From Aptenodytes patagonicus (Eukaryota > Chordata > Aves > Sphenisciformes > Spheniscidae), in contig NC_134950.1 in the NCBI RefSeq assembly GCF_965638725.1, positions 80,960,657 to 81,024,656 of the forward strand: a stretch of DNA of 64,000 nucleotides. Direction: 5' to 3'. Made by a program: the position numbers and the translations under genes. Positions 27,841 to 38,669 of the stretch are shown piece after piece (the stretch's first letter is position 1; each line of letters begins with the position of its first letter). A model generated the notes under the pieces. The model was not told the DNA's origin. It did no database searches and saw only the letters and a list, made by a program, of their open reading frames with translations.

Positions 27841-29866
27841 CACATTTCAGTAGCGTTCCGGATTACCACCTAGACTAGTAATTCAGAGAAGGAAGGCAGC
27901 AGCAGAGAAAGCAGCTCAATTTTGAAATTCAGAGAAGGGGTAAGGAAAAGAAGGTGGGAAATGTCACAATTTCCATTATGGCCCATCTCTTCAGGCCATC
28001 CAATTCACGTTATAAGCCAAGCCTGCAGCCATCACATATGATCTAATTCATTCATCACATGTATTTAGTAAAGCCTAAGAAAGCATCCCAGTATCACAGA
28101 GAGAGGACAGCAACAGGCTGCATTTCAGCATTCTGAAAGTTATGATTTCTGTAAGCTTCTCCTAAACCAAACACATACTGCTAAGTGGTTGCATGTTGCT
28201 GTTCATCTAGCAAGGAGTTAAAAAATCAGCAAATTTTATGCCAAAGATTCAGAGCTACTCAATCAACATCCTCCAAGTGAAACAGTAATTTCCACTACTG
28301 GGGTTGGTAGCCATGAAAAGGCTGACCAGTTCTGTCAGAAATGAAGATCCAACAATTCTAAGGTATATCCCTGGAGCTCAGGGATATATCCTGATTTTAA
28401 AAATTGGAAAAGGAATGAAAATCTATATTATCTTGCTATCACACAAGAAATTTTGTAACACAGATAAGCTAATCAGAGATAAGTTTGGAAATGATAGTGC
28501 AGCTGACACGTTACACAGCATTTAAACTTTTTCTAAAACAAATCATTCAAACTGTTTGAAAAGAAAAGATAACCTTTGAAAAGATAAGTTTTAACAGTTG
28601 AGTTAAACTCCAGAATTTCACCTGCAAAGGCCTCGGTGCAGACTTCATATCAATCCCAGCTTTCTGCTACCATCACTGACAAACATCAGCTCCTTTGTGA
28701 AATTGCCTGACTTTCTAATATACACTGGGACACCAGTACAGATTTCTTCCCAAAAGGTCCCCAAATAAAGGTTCATTTTATTAATATATTTATACAAAAA
28801 TGAGTACGGAGATAAAGAGTTGATTTTATACAGCAGACAATTGGATTGCGTCAAAGTACTTCAGGGAAGACACAAATTTGAGAATAGATGCATGAACAAA
28901 TCCACTAAATGACAAAAGATTAACATGCTTTATACTTTGGAATATACATTCTAGCAAAAAAGCAGGAACAAGACACTAATTAGACTGCAGTTTTGGGGTC
29001 ACTAACTTGGTTTACATTTGCTACCTTCCTGACAAATGTTAAGCGAATGTGCTATACTTAGATGCAACCTGGCAAATCTCTTAAATAAATAACCGGACAC
29101 ATTTACGAAGCAAACTAAAATAAAAGCCCCGACCTTTTTTGGAAACAGTTTGCTGTTAAATCTGTTGCTGTTGAAGCAGCAAACTGTACCTCGACCGCAC
29201 AGTTCAGGCTGTGACGTCCCCAGGTTTCTGTAAGAATCGCAGATAGCAGACTGCCACCTGTCTTTCACAGGTCACCGCTGCAATGCTGCAGCCTGGAAAT
29301 TAACACTAGCCTACCGCCAACAGTTGACAAACGTATCTCAAAAGGGGCAGTTTGAAAAATGTTTGTAGTGTTTGACAAAAAAAAAAACAAAACTCATCTT
29401 CTGAATCAGTTACAGCTTTATGAAACACATTAGGAAAGAGCAAATGTATAGGCTGTAACTTAAAACTGTTTCCAAATAGGAATGTATCCACACGCCAAAG
29501 AGGATAAAAGGATGATAATGAAGAGAAACAGACTGATTAACAATCATTTGGAGAACTCACCACTGACAAGAACTCCCATTAAACATCTCCATAAAATGAT
29601 GTTACAGAAAATGAGAAGTTCCTCAGTGCTGCTTCCTGTCATTACAGCAGCAGCAATGCCAATTCATCTCGGGAGCTGTAGTAACTTTAGAACATACATT
29701 ACCAAACATTAAGATCGTATCAAAATTTTATAAACCAGATGTTAAATCTAAAGCTAAATCATATATCATTGCTATTCAGAAGTCAGCCATCACAACATAC
29801 TAACTAATTACTAGATACTTCTTTACGTTAAATAACACAGTATCGGATTACACACACCCTCCCCCC

Positions 29867-29925
29867 CACTATCAACCGACAGTACTGGTAGTACACACCT
29901 ACTATCAACTGATAGTACTATCAAC
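29867..29925. repeat. Imperfect tandem and inverted repeats of ctatcaac
   Basis: Three copies of ctatcaac are spaced through about 60 bases. One pair of arms, ACTATCA and TGATAGT, forms a perfect 16-base inverted repeat (29,901-29,916). It is likely a minor slippage-derived structure. Confidence 0.7.
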
Positions 29926-32334
29926 TACCCACTTACGTGTCCTGCAGCATAGAAATAACCCCCAGCCAACACCTGGAGTGACGCAGCCCTTGCAGACCAG
30001 AGTGCGGAGAAGGGTCTGCTCCCGCTCATCCCAGGAGCTCAGCTGCTCCCTTGGCTGAATTACTTCACACAGCCTCTAACACAGAGACTGAAGTTCGCAG
30101 GAGGCTTATGCTGTATTTCTGCAGATTATGGCTTGTAACATACAGTTTACTCACTGGAAAGTAATGCACTTCATTCAGTGAAAATCCTGGATTTGTATAA
30201 GAACACGTTGTATTTGTATAAGACTGCATCAACAGAAGTTAGAATCCACATGGTTTCCCTAAGTAGCTGGGGGGAAAGGAAAGAAAACACCACACAACTC
30301 TTTTTCTTCTGAAAACAGCAGCAACACATAGTTAGCACCCTTTGCATCTCTGCCCAACAGGAAATGAGTACAACAAACCTGATATAACCAAAGTTTATGG
30401 ATCATTACAAAGTGCACGAGCACTCCTACTACCTGTAAGTATTTCAAGAAAACAGCACGGGTTAAAGATTAAAAGAAATGAGACACTAGAGATATGAATG
30501 CCATCAGCCTTCTCAACCAAAACAAAACTGTTACAACATCCTAAGGAATAAGCAGTACAACTTGAAAGCAAGTGTTTACACTATTTCGTTCAAAACAACC
30601 TCTCGAACAGAAAAGTAAACTGCCACCCTCCAGAGCAAAGTCTTAGCTCTCAGCAGGACTCCTCACAGCTGTTCAGCATTAAAATGAGAAAATGAGATGA
30701 ATCCATTAGTAAACGTAATAAAGTTAGATTATCAGTACCTGCTGGAGAGGAAGGTGGGAACACAGCACAAAATACAGAGGTCTAACAAAATCTTTCACTA
30801 GACTAAGCAAAGTACCTAAGGCCATACTTCAGCCTTTCAAGGCAGCAATACACTTTTAATTAAGTACGCATTACATATATGACATCACCAAGTTCAACAA
30901 TTCTTAGTAAGTCAAACTTTGCTAAACTGAGTCAGAGTCTTACTCACGTAACAACCAGAAGACACTGGAACTGCTAGAACTAAGGTTTGAGTGCAATTTT
31001 CATTACGAAAAACTCTATTTTTACAGCGCTTTAGCTGGGCTAGCATCATACCGGCCTTTCACACAGAAGTTCAAACTTAAGAGCGTTTAGTCAGCTTTCA
31101 GAAAATGCACTGCCTTAGGGCTGCCGGAGCACACTATTACTATCATTTTAACAACAGTATTTAGTTATAGGATGTTTTTCTTAGCCGTAATCTTGCCAAT
31201 TCTAACCATCTTCGCAAGGATGCGTGTGCATGCATGCACAGACCTCTCCTGCCAACAGTCCGGTGTGCTGAAGGAGGGGATGCACTGACAGCTCCCCTCA
31301 CCCCTGCTGCCCCCCAGAAATAATCCCGGGCAGATTATCATTGTGTCAATCTGCCGTGCATACTTAGCATCTGGAATGATACAACAAACCCTAATAGCTG
31401 CCATTTATCTGGTAAGCAATCCTCACGAAAAGATGGATTAATACAGCAGACCGAGGTGTTTCCCTCTGCGTCGTTGCAGAACGGCAACTCGAACTCCACA
31501 ATTCAGAAAATGCCAAAATACGGTTACACCACAGACCGGAGACAGTCCAGTTAAGTAACAGCGACAACAGAAGTACATTGGGACTTCGAATCGTACTGCA
31601 AGAATATCCCACCGAACCCCCCCGCGTTTCTCAGGCAACTGCCGGCGCCCTTCACGCCGCTTCTCTTCTGCTCTCACCAGAAGAAGGGGCAGAGCAAACT
31701 TCACTTGCCGAAGTGTGACAAAACCCCTGCAAAACGCTTCGGAGCCATCGGCTGCCCTCCCGCAGCCAGGGCTCAGCGACCGCAACGCACCTCACGCTCC
31801 CGGGCGAGAAAACCCTCCCGCGGCTGCGACCCCGAGGGCAGGAGCGGCGCGGGGGCTCCCCCTGCGCGGAGCGCCGGGGGGGAACAGCTGGGGTTTCGGC
31901 CCCGCTGGAGATACGGCCGCCTGCCCGGCTGGTTTTTCTTTCCCCGAGCAAGCAGCACCGTCTCCGGAGAGAACGACCGCCGGTTTTGAAAGGCTCGGTG
32001 GACTTTCGGGGGTGGGGCCGGGCAATGCCCGAGACGGGCTCCGACCGCCGGCAGCGCTCCCCGCCACCGGTCCCCGGCGGCAGCGCCGCTCCGCCTCGCT
32101 CCCAGCTCCCCCTACCGGCACCCTGCCGCTGCGGCGGCCGAGACCCCGGCCGGCCTCCTCGCCCCCCCGGGGCGCCCCGGCGGAGCCAGGGGCGCAGCCC
32201 CGCGGAGCCCACGCGAGGCGGCCCCGGGGAGGCAGAGGGCGGCCGGGGACGCGCCATCCCCGCGGCCCTGCGAAAGCCCCGTCGCCCCCATCCCGAGCAC
32301 CGCGCTGGGGGAGAGGGGCCGGGAGGGGTTTACC

Positions 32335-32661
32335 TGGAGGCGCCGTAGGGCTGCGCGGCGCAGGCGGGCGCCGCCGCCGCGCTGATGCCCCGCTCCCCGC
32401 CGCCGCCGCGCTGCCGCCTCACGCCGCCATAGCCGCAGCCTCGCCCCGCGCAGCCCCGCCGAGCCGCCCGCGCCCACCAAGTTTGCGGCGCGGCAGCTGC
32501 GCGCCTCGCCCGCCCGCCCTCCCGCCGGCCGGACCCAGCGCCCCGCCGCGGGGGCGGAGCAGCGGCAGCCGGGGCGGCCGCGACGGCCGCCCGTCCCCGG
32601 CGATGCGCGGGTCGCCGCGCAGCCCGCGGCCGACGCTGCCCCGGGCTGGGGTGGTCTCGCA
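32335..32661 (-). other. Candidate alternative first exon, minus strand
   Basis: On the minus strand GCGCCTCCAG is followed directly by GTAAAC, a plausible splice donor whose first intron base is 32,333. Upstream lies GC-rich sequence open in one frame (ending ISAAAAPACAAQPYGASR) with a distant ATG near 32,661 and no strong Kozak start closer by, so it may be untranslated. The 5' edge given is simply that ATG; the true start site is unknown. It would be an alternative to the exon ending at 32,778. Confidence 0.3.
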
Positions 32662-32777
32662 TTACTCCCTTCCCTCCCCCGCGCTCCCCCCTCCGGGCCA
32701 GCCGAGAAGTTGCAACTGGTTGACATATTTGTGCTTGGGGTTTGGGGTTTTGATTTTTTTTTTTTCCCTTTACTTAC

Positions 32778-33420
32778 CGCAGCCCAAAAAGCATGACCTG
32801 AGGCTTCTCCTCGCGATCAGATCTGAGCAGGGGCGCCGCGGCGCCTGTACAACTAAGCACAACAAATTCTGGCGAGCTGCAGCAGCGGGAGGGAGAGGCG
32901 GCGGGCGAGGGGCAGCTCCGCGGGTGCCGGGGTCCGCAGGGGCTCCCGCGGGATGGGAGGGCGCGGCGCCCCCGGCCGGTGCCCGGGGCTCCGCGTCTCC
33001 CCGCCGAGCGGGGCTCCGGGGCCGGGGGAGGCGCCGCCGAAGTCGGGGCGCAGCAGGTAGAGGAGCCGAAGGAGAGCCGGGCGCCAGCGGCTGCCGGGGA
33101 TGCCCCGGAGCGGTAGGGGCGCGGGAGCGCCCCGGGAGCGCCCGCCTGTGCCGAGGCTGCGCGCCGCCGGCTCCCCGCTCCCGCCGCCGGCTCCCCGCTC
33201 TCCCGCACACGCCACCCCCCACCCGCCGGGAGCCGGCGAGCCAAACGCCAGCGTCCCGGCCCCGGGCCTCCGGGGGCCGGCGCGGAACCGCGCAGGCAGC
33301 GGGCCCCGTCCCCGTCCCGCTGCGCGGGTGAGCGGCCAGCCCCCGCGCTGCGCTGCGCTGCGCTGCGCGGCTCGGCGCGGGCGGGCGGGGGAGCGCGGCG
33401 CTGACATTTTTCCGTCCACA
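32778..33420 (-). other. Candidate first exon, minus strand, with strong splice donor
   Basis: On the minus strand the GC-rich DNA ends at GCTGCG|GTAAGTA, an almost perfect donor, exon end 32,778. Three frames are open for long distances, and none contains a recognised domain. The last ATG before the donor would give only MLFGLR followed by an in-frame stop if unspliced, so a coding start there (GGTCATGC, purine at -3) would need splicing into the next exon. The longer frames starting near 33,420 are R/P/A/G-rich and probably untranslated. The 5' limit is approximate. The gene would run left, across at least part of 1-32,000. Confidence 0.4.
33346..33365. repeat. CGCTG pentanucleotide tandem repeat (4 units)
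   Basis: Four perfect CGCTG units followed by a degenerate CGCGG, inside the CpG island, probably in the 5' untranslated region or promoter of one of the divergent transcripts. Confidence 0.85.
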
Positions 33421-33496
33421 TAAAAGCCTGCGGCGAGTCCCTCTCCGCCCCCTCCCCTCCCTCTACGGCACGGATCGACGTGTCAGCCCCGAAAGT

Positions 33497-33506
33497 TTAT
33501 TTTTAG
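33497..33506 (-). promoter_or_regulatory. Canonical MEF2-type site
   Basis: Plus strand TTATTTTTAG, that is CTAAAAATAA on the minus strand, an exact fit to the MEF2 consensus YTA(A/T)4TAR. It lies 17 bases upstream of a TATA box, within a CpG island where AT-rich words are rare. MEF2 factors act in muscle, neuron and neural-crest lineages. Binding here is inferred. Confidence 0.5.
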
Positions 33507-33523
33507 GCCCTGGGTGGGTTCCC

Positions 33524-33530
33524 TATAAAG
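33524..33530 (+). promoter_or_regulatory. TATA box of a plus-strand promoter
   Basis: CCCTATAAAG in a GC-rich context. Usual spacing would put the start site at about 33,550-33,560, followed some 50 bases later by a splice donor CCCCAG|GTACGT. A second TATA-like word (cataaaag, 33,419-33,426) lies about 100 bases upstream. Confidence 0.5.
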
Positions 33531-33553
33531 GTCCCGTGGCGTGAGAGGGGCGG

Positions 33554-33606
33554 TGAGACGTGGCACTGCGGGGCCGGCAGCCGAGGCGCGCAAGCATCTT
33601 CCCCAG
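33554..33606 (+). other. Candidate plus-strand first exon (non-coding)
   Basis: Between the expected start site of the TATA box and a good donor (CCCCAG|GTACGTACG) lie about 53 bases with no useful open frame of their own. The donor is supported only by its sequence. If spliced, the transcript runs right, away from the minus-strand candidate exons, giving a divergent arrangement. Its next exon is not established; candidates on the same strand are listed at 37,561, 43,233, 47,846 and 54,493. Confidence 0.35.
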
Positions 33607-33610
33607 GTAC

Positions 33611-36600
33611 GTACGTTTGCATTTCCGCGCTCACGGTATTTTCGACGCATTAGCCAACCCATCTGTAATAAACCAGGAGGTTATTTTTGTTCGTACGTGT
33701 ATTTTAATGAATTCCATCAAAGTTTTTTTTTTTTCTTTTATGGCAGCATTTGCACGTTTCTACTACAAACCGCTCGGAAACTGGCTTGCGTTGTTTGCAG
33801 CAAGACCTCTGTTTAGGAGACTAAAAGCACTGAGAGTTTATTAAAACAAACAAAACCATGGAATTGATCCACGCTAGAGCAATCCTATAAAAATATACTT
33901 AATTAAAACAACTAGAATCAAAACTTATCTGCAAGCCAAAATGTTGCAAATCCAAATTGCCTGAAACAGCCAGCTCAAGGGAGAATGTTACTTTGGCTAC
34001 GTTATGAAAGAAACTTGTTCAAGGAGAAAAGTTAATGAAAGTTTGAAATTATCATTAAAAATGAAGCTCTGCAGTTTGGAACATGATTTCTGATTGCTTC
34101 TTGGTATTTAAAAAAAGAAAAAAATAAACAACAACCCAAACCACAAAAGCAAATACTAAAGGCCAAACTTTTTTTGCATTACAGTCACGTAACCCTGACA
34201 GTCAAGGGTGTTTCCTTATTTATAACAATACAGTTTTGTAAGACACCAATGTAATGTATATTTATGTAGGATCACTTTCCTGTGAAATTTCCTCAGCTCC
34301 AGAAAATACTTGTATAGAAAATAAAAGAATCCATTTTACACCTAAAAATTGCCATCAAAGTAACTGAAGATGTAGGACAATTCACATATATACTCCGTGA
34401 ACTCATTTGGAGTGTTTTTAAGATGTATCTGTTCACATCAGCAAGTCCCATGCTTTGTGTGTATCTCCACCTATTACAATAACTTTAGACTTTTTAAAGA
34501 GGAGATATACTTGTTTTTCCAACTGCTGGAAAAAAAATACCCAAACATCCATACTTCATCTATGAAAAGTAAGCACTCTGTATGCAAAACCAACTGCCAG
34601 TAAAAAAAAACATCAAAATTCTAGCACCTGGAACGATGTACATTTTGACCCCTAACAATTCCTCTGCGGTTTGGCTATGAAACAATGGACATATATGTAA
34701 AACAAACAAACAAAAAAAACCCCAAAAAAACCCACAGGATTTGTAGCTTTATATGATACATTACATCCTAGGAAAAATTCCACTGGAATCATACTTTCTC
34801 TATATCATCCCCAGAGGTTTTAAGTCATGTGCTTTATAGCTAACTACCAATCTCATGGAAGAACAGTAATGATGTCAATGATTAATTCTATTTAATTTTA
34901 TTTTATTTTGAGAAGCTCATGGGCAAAGATGTATGAAACTGGCTGTGAGGTTAACCATGTTTGATATAAAGCTACAAAACGTAACATTATTTAATATTAC
35001 ACGTTACTCTGTGCTATGTCTAAGTGCAGAGTTAAATCGGATTAGTTGAGCGAGACAAGCAATTTTAGGCAAAGCAATCCCCAGACATACTCTTGCAAGT
35101 AGTGGCTGAGAGTTTTTTAGGTCTGTACAGGTACCTTGCACAGTGGTGTCTCAATCCCAGGCTAAGCCTCTATGTGTTACTATAACCAAAATACATAAGG
35201 ATGTCCTAACATAGTCTAGAAGCACTATGCTGAGGGTAGGGGAGAAAGAAGCGGGAGAAGCACTGCTCTCTGATTTAAGGAAGGAAAACAAAACCCTGAG
35301 AGGACCAAGTCCCAGTTCCATCCAGCCTTCCTTCCAGTATGGATCACCTCCTCCTCTGCCCTGTATTTTCCTGTCATTATGTTTCTCACTGTTACTAATT
35401 CTTGATCCCTCCTTGCAGCAAAACAGAGCCTAGCATGTTAAGGGATGGCAGCATGTGAAAGCGGTAAGGTACCGCAGTTGGAAGAGGAAAGGTTGCACAG
35501 CACCTTCAGGCTTCTGGCCAGTTTGGTGGGAAGCCAGATTTCAGCTCCTCCCTGTGGTGGCAGGATATAAGGAGTGTTAGAAAGCAGGGAAGGGGGTGGA
35601 TTTCCATCTGTTTAGGTGGTAAAGCCATGGTGTAAGGGAAGGCCTGTCTTCACATTACCCATCAAAAGCACCTTGGATAGCATGTCTGTTTGTCATTATT
35701 TAGAAAAGCAAAGTCAGATACTGTAAGCCCGAAGTTTAAGTTAGGTTAAAAGGAAAAAGAAAGAAAAAAGAAAAAAGAAGAGGAGGGAGGAGTTAGCTTC
35801 AGGAAAACTGAGCCTTGAGCTATGCTTCCATCAGAGAGAAAAGACCTCACTTGCTTCACAATGACAGAGTTCAACGGCTTTATTTTCATTGCATTTTGTT
35901 TTTTTCACTGCATTGAAAACATTAGTTATTTTTATTTAATTCATGAGAAACATGCAGAGAAAAACCTTGAAATCTCACAGTTAATTGCCTGCTTTTGTTT
36001 TTTCAACCACATCATCTATTACTCAGGAGAAACCCTCCTGGTGACCAGAAACTTTCCAGGGCAGACCAGCCAGGAGCATGGTGCATGTGAACAAGCTCCC
36101 TTTCCTGAACCAATGCTAAAGGACACAGAGTTTGTGCAGTCTGGTATCTTGAATCCACCTTGCTTATGTGACCTTGCTGAGAGACATATTCATCAGGTCT
36201 ACACCGCTGTTTCTTCCTTCTTTCCCACTGAGATTTAGGAAAGTGTTTGATCTGCTGCATTTGAGTTGTGTGAGTCCTCAGCACTCCCGCCTGCATCGAG
36301 CAAAGTCATCTTCCAAGGCTGGATCATCATGAGTCTGCCATATTTGGATGTCATCCTCAGATGGTTCCAGTAGGGAAGTGTACTGTTAAAAAGCAGGACG
36401 TGCAAGGCTGTAGCCCAGTAGCGCGTACGCCAGTAGCAGACACAAGACAAGTTCAGACTGAGCAAAATTTTAAATGTTTTAGCAAAGGCACCATTGCAAT
36501 ACTTGCTTTAAATCACAGGGAAATAAATGCCAGAGTTAGTTACAAACTCTCTCCTGTTTTCTGTCAAATTATCATCTTGCGTTAAGTGCTGTATTTAAAG

Positions 36601-37560
36601 GTTACGCTGACTAGTACCTGTGATATCTATGAATTAGGAACACAGAGATGAGATTCTAAATTACTTGGCTTTTGAGAGCTAGATGTTTATCTGATTAGTT
36701 TATATTTACCATTTGTGATCAAAAGAGAGAATAAACTAGTATTTCTCACGGTATTTGTATGATTCAGGCCCTTTATAAACAAAATGGTTTAATTTTATGA
36801 ATGCTTAAGGTCCTTTTTTTGACACAACTATATAATACAAATAAATGTGCACTTGCGTTTATAAATGTGCAAGCTGATTTTTAGTAATTGCCTCTTTCTT
36901 TTCATTAAAGTCTCTGACAGTTAACAAAATTGTTATATGAGCCTTAAATAAGGGCTGTCTAACTTCAGGTTCCTAACAGTAGTTAGGTATTTGGTGAAAA
37001 TGATGAATTCTGAGGTACTGATTCATGTGATTTGAAAAAGCCATCCATTTCCTGATTCACCTTCATATCTCCTCCAGAAAAAAAAGGAATATTTTACAAT
37101 GAATACCTGCAGTCAAAAAAATTTTATGTGTGTGTTTTTCTATCTTTCAGCCACTTCCCAGAACTGATACTTTCAAAATGAAGAGGAAGGTAGAAGTGAG
37201 AACAAAGAATGCCTTGGAGAAATCCAGTTGAAAAGTTTGAGGGGTAGAAATAATAGGAAAAATTAATAACTCTGGTCTCTTAAATAGGTCAGAATTTGGA
37301 CTGAAATTATGAAAAGTTACAAACCTAAGACATAAGTTCTATTACATTTGAATCTAGAGTCAGGGATTTTTAATACATAATAAAAATATTAGTGTGTTTT
37401 TTCCTCTACTTTTGATGATAATATATTCTGCTGCCTTACACAACTTTCTTCTATAGACTAATTTAAGTTTTAATTGCTTGATTGTTATCCCCAAGACACC
37501 TCCTTAAAGTAAGCCGGGGTACGAATTAGCAATCCATTAGTTGCTCCTCTCTGTCTGCAG
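33611..37560. other. Non-coding DNA right of the island
   Basis: AT-rich, no gene recognised. It holds an A/C-rich low-complexity tract at about 34,697-34,733 and a pure purine tract at 35,748-35,792. A plus-strand frame of 138 codons at 35,822-36,238 has a hydrophobic F/I-rich segment near residues 14-40, but no recognised family and weak context, so I do not call it a gene. A strong acceptor-like sequence (long pyrimidine tract ending tctatctttcag) ends near 37,150, without a matching coding exon. Confidence 0.5.
35748..35792 (+). repeat. 45-base homopurine tract
   Basis: An uninterrupted run of A and G only, A-rich at the left and G-rich at the right. Homopurine-homopyrimidine DNA of this length can form triplex structures under torsional stress; none is shown here. 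Confidence 0.85.
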
Positions 37561-37684
37561 GTCCGTACTCATTAATATTGGATTCCTGTGTTACTACATC
37601 ACCCAGCAGTACAAGTGGGATTTGGACAAAGAGTACATATACATGACCTTATCACTGCCAAGTGGTCTAAAGCACAGGATATAG
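37561..37684 (+). other. Candidate terminal coding exon (unidentified)
   Basis: A pyrimidine tract (ttgctcctctctgtctgcag) forms a strong acceptor, exon start 37,561. With one leading base, the frame reads 40 codons beginning SVLINIGFLCYYITQQYKWD and ends with TAG at 37,682-37,684. The first 15 residues are hydrophobic with aromatic residues, as in a short membrane segment; the rest is polar. No family recognised. A 40-codon open stretch is not rare by chance, so the acceptor is the main support. The nearest strand-matched polyadenylation signal is at 40,187. Confidence 0.2.
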
Positions 37685-37874
37685 AGCTTGTCTCTCTGGA
37701 CTTCAGGCTTTTGTGGCCGTGTGGGTAGAGACGATACTTGGTGTAACTCCTGCCTTCACAGAATTAGACCATCACATTTTTTAGAAGAAATCTTAACCAG
37801 CTGTGTAGCCCTCATACTTGGGCAACATTTCTGTGACACTGATCTAGCATTAGGAGCCCTAAATCACGTTTACC

Positions 37875-37950
37875 CCGTGAAAGCGCACCAAGCCGGCAGC
37901 GAGGCGTACGGCACGGGAAGTGACGGTGGCGTTGTCCGCGCACAAGAATT
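37875..37950. other. CpG-dense micro-patch in AT-rich DNA
   Basis: Roughly a dozen CpGs in about 75 bases, in otherwise CpG-depleted surroundings. Frames on both strands run through it (plus 37,688-37,972; minus 37,859-38,074), so coding direction is unclear. It could be a conserved regulatory element or an unrecognised repeat. Confidence 0.45.
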
Positions 37951-37980
37951 TCATAGTAAATTCTCCAAATAAGCCAGCCC

Positions 37981-38007
37981 CTAAGTCACTTTTAAAAAGT
38001 GATTTAG
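37981..38007. repeat. Near-perfect palindrome (13-bp arms, 1-base centre)
   Basis: CTAAGTCACTTTT, one central A, then AAAAGTGATTTAG. Twelve of 13 positions pair; the exception is a G opposite T. It is adjacent to the CpG-dense patch. Confidence 0.85.
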
Positions 38008-38669
38008 CTAAATTAGAGCAAACTCCTGCATGAACATTTTTGGTTTGCTTTGAGCGTATCTTAAATCCACTCAAAAATGCATGTAAATTACATTGAAATG
38101 AACAAAACCAGACTAATCAGAAAAGGGTTTTCCTATAAAGAGTCTCACCGACTGTCTTTAATGAGAGTTCATTTACCCCTTTATTTAAACGCAGACAGCA
38201 TATTTGTGTGACCAAGATCTCAGTCACCCTCTGCCCTTTCACTCTCTAAGACTCACAGTGAACACAATAAGCTAGAAGTACTTGTCAAGAGGGTTTACGT
38301 AGGAAGTAAGACGGTCAGGAGCTTAACAAGATGCATGGTATATTATAATACATTCATTTTTCCAGCCACACACTCCCTATCAGATCAGATCATTTAGTAG
38401 CAGCAATAAAAGTTACAAGTCCAATTCAAGTGATATTTTCCTCAGTTGCCTGTTAGGAAAAAATTAAATGGTGTTATTTACAACCAGTCTTTTTAGTCTG
38501 GAATTGTTAAAAAACAAAATGCCTAACAACTTGGAAGTGGCTATAGAAGTAGTATTAGGCAAAGACAAAAGAGAAAATAAATTAAAACTAATGAGTGTTT
38601 ATCACTGAGAAACTAAAAACAAACAAAAAAACACCTTCTGAATTCATTTACTTCGCTGATTTTAAATGG

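Larger units (their letters stand above)
22861..31600. other. Intronic or intergenic DNA, no gene recognised
   Basis: AT-rich DNA with no recognised gene. A minus-strand frame of 115 codons at 26,373-26,720 has no domain and no convincing splice borders. Small structured features are a near-perfect palindrome at 27,820-27,840 and repeats of a ctatcaac motif around 29,867-29,925. A slightly GC-richer patch lies at 29,955-30,060. No identifiable transposon was seen. This may be intron of the leftward gene starting in the island. Confidence 0.5.
31620..33610. promoter_or_regulatory. CpG island (probable divergent promoter)
   Basis: About 2 kb of very GC-rich sequence dense in undepleted CpG dinucleotides, in sharp contrast to AT-rich, CpG-poor DNA on both sides. 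It contains GC boxes (for example gggggcggagc near 32,549), TATA-like elements near the right edge, two consensus-like donors on the minus strand (after 32,778 and 32,334) and one on the plus strand (after 33,606). The many long frames here (up to 538 codons plus, 215 minus) are proline-, arginine- and alanine-rich, overlap on all strands and reflect the GC bias. In vertebrates such islands mark promoters of widely expressed or developmental genes. I could not identify the gene. Confidence 0.9.

Noticed and set aside
31715..33331. A 538-codon plus-strand frame and several 150-215-codon minus-strand frames in the CpG island
   Set aside because: They overlap on all strands, are dominated by R, P, A and G, contain no known domain and cross the good splice donors. 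Stop codons are rare in GC-rich DNA, so composition explains them.
35822..36238. A 138-codon plus-strand frame with a hydrophobic stretch
   Set aside because: No recognised family, T-rich DNA explains the F/I/Y content, and there is no good splice or promoter context.
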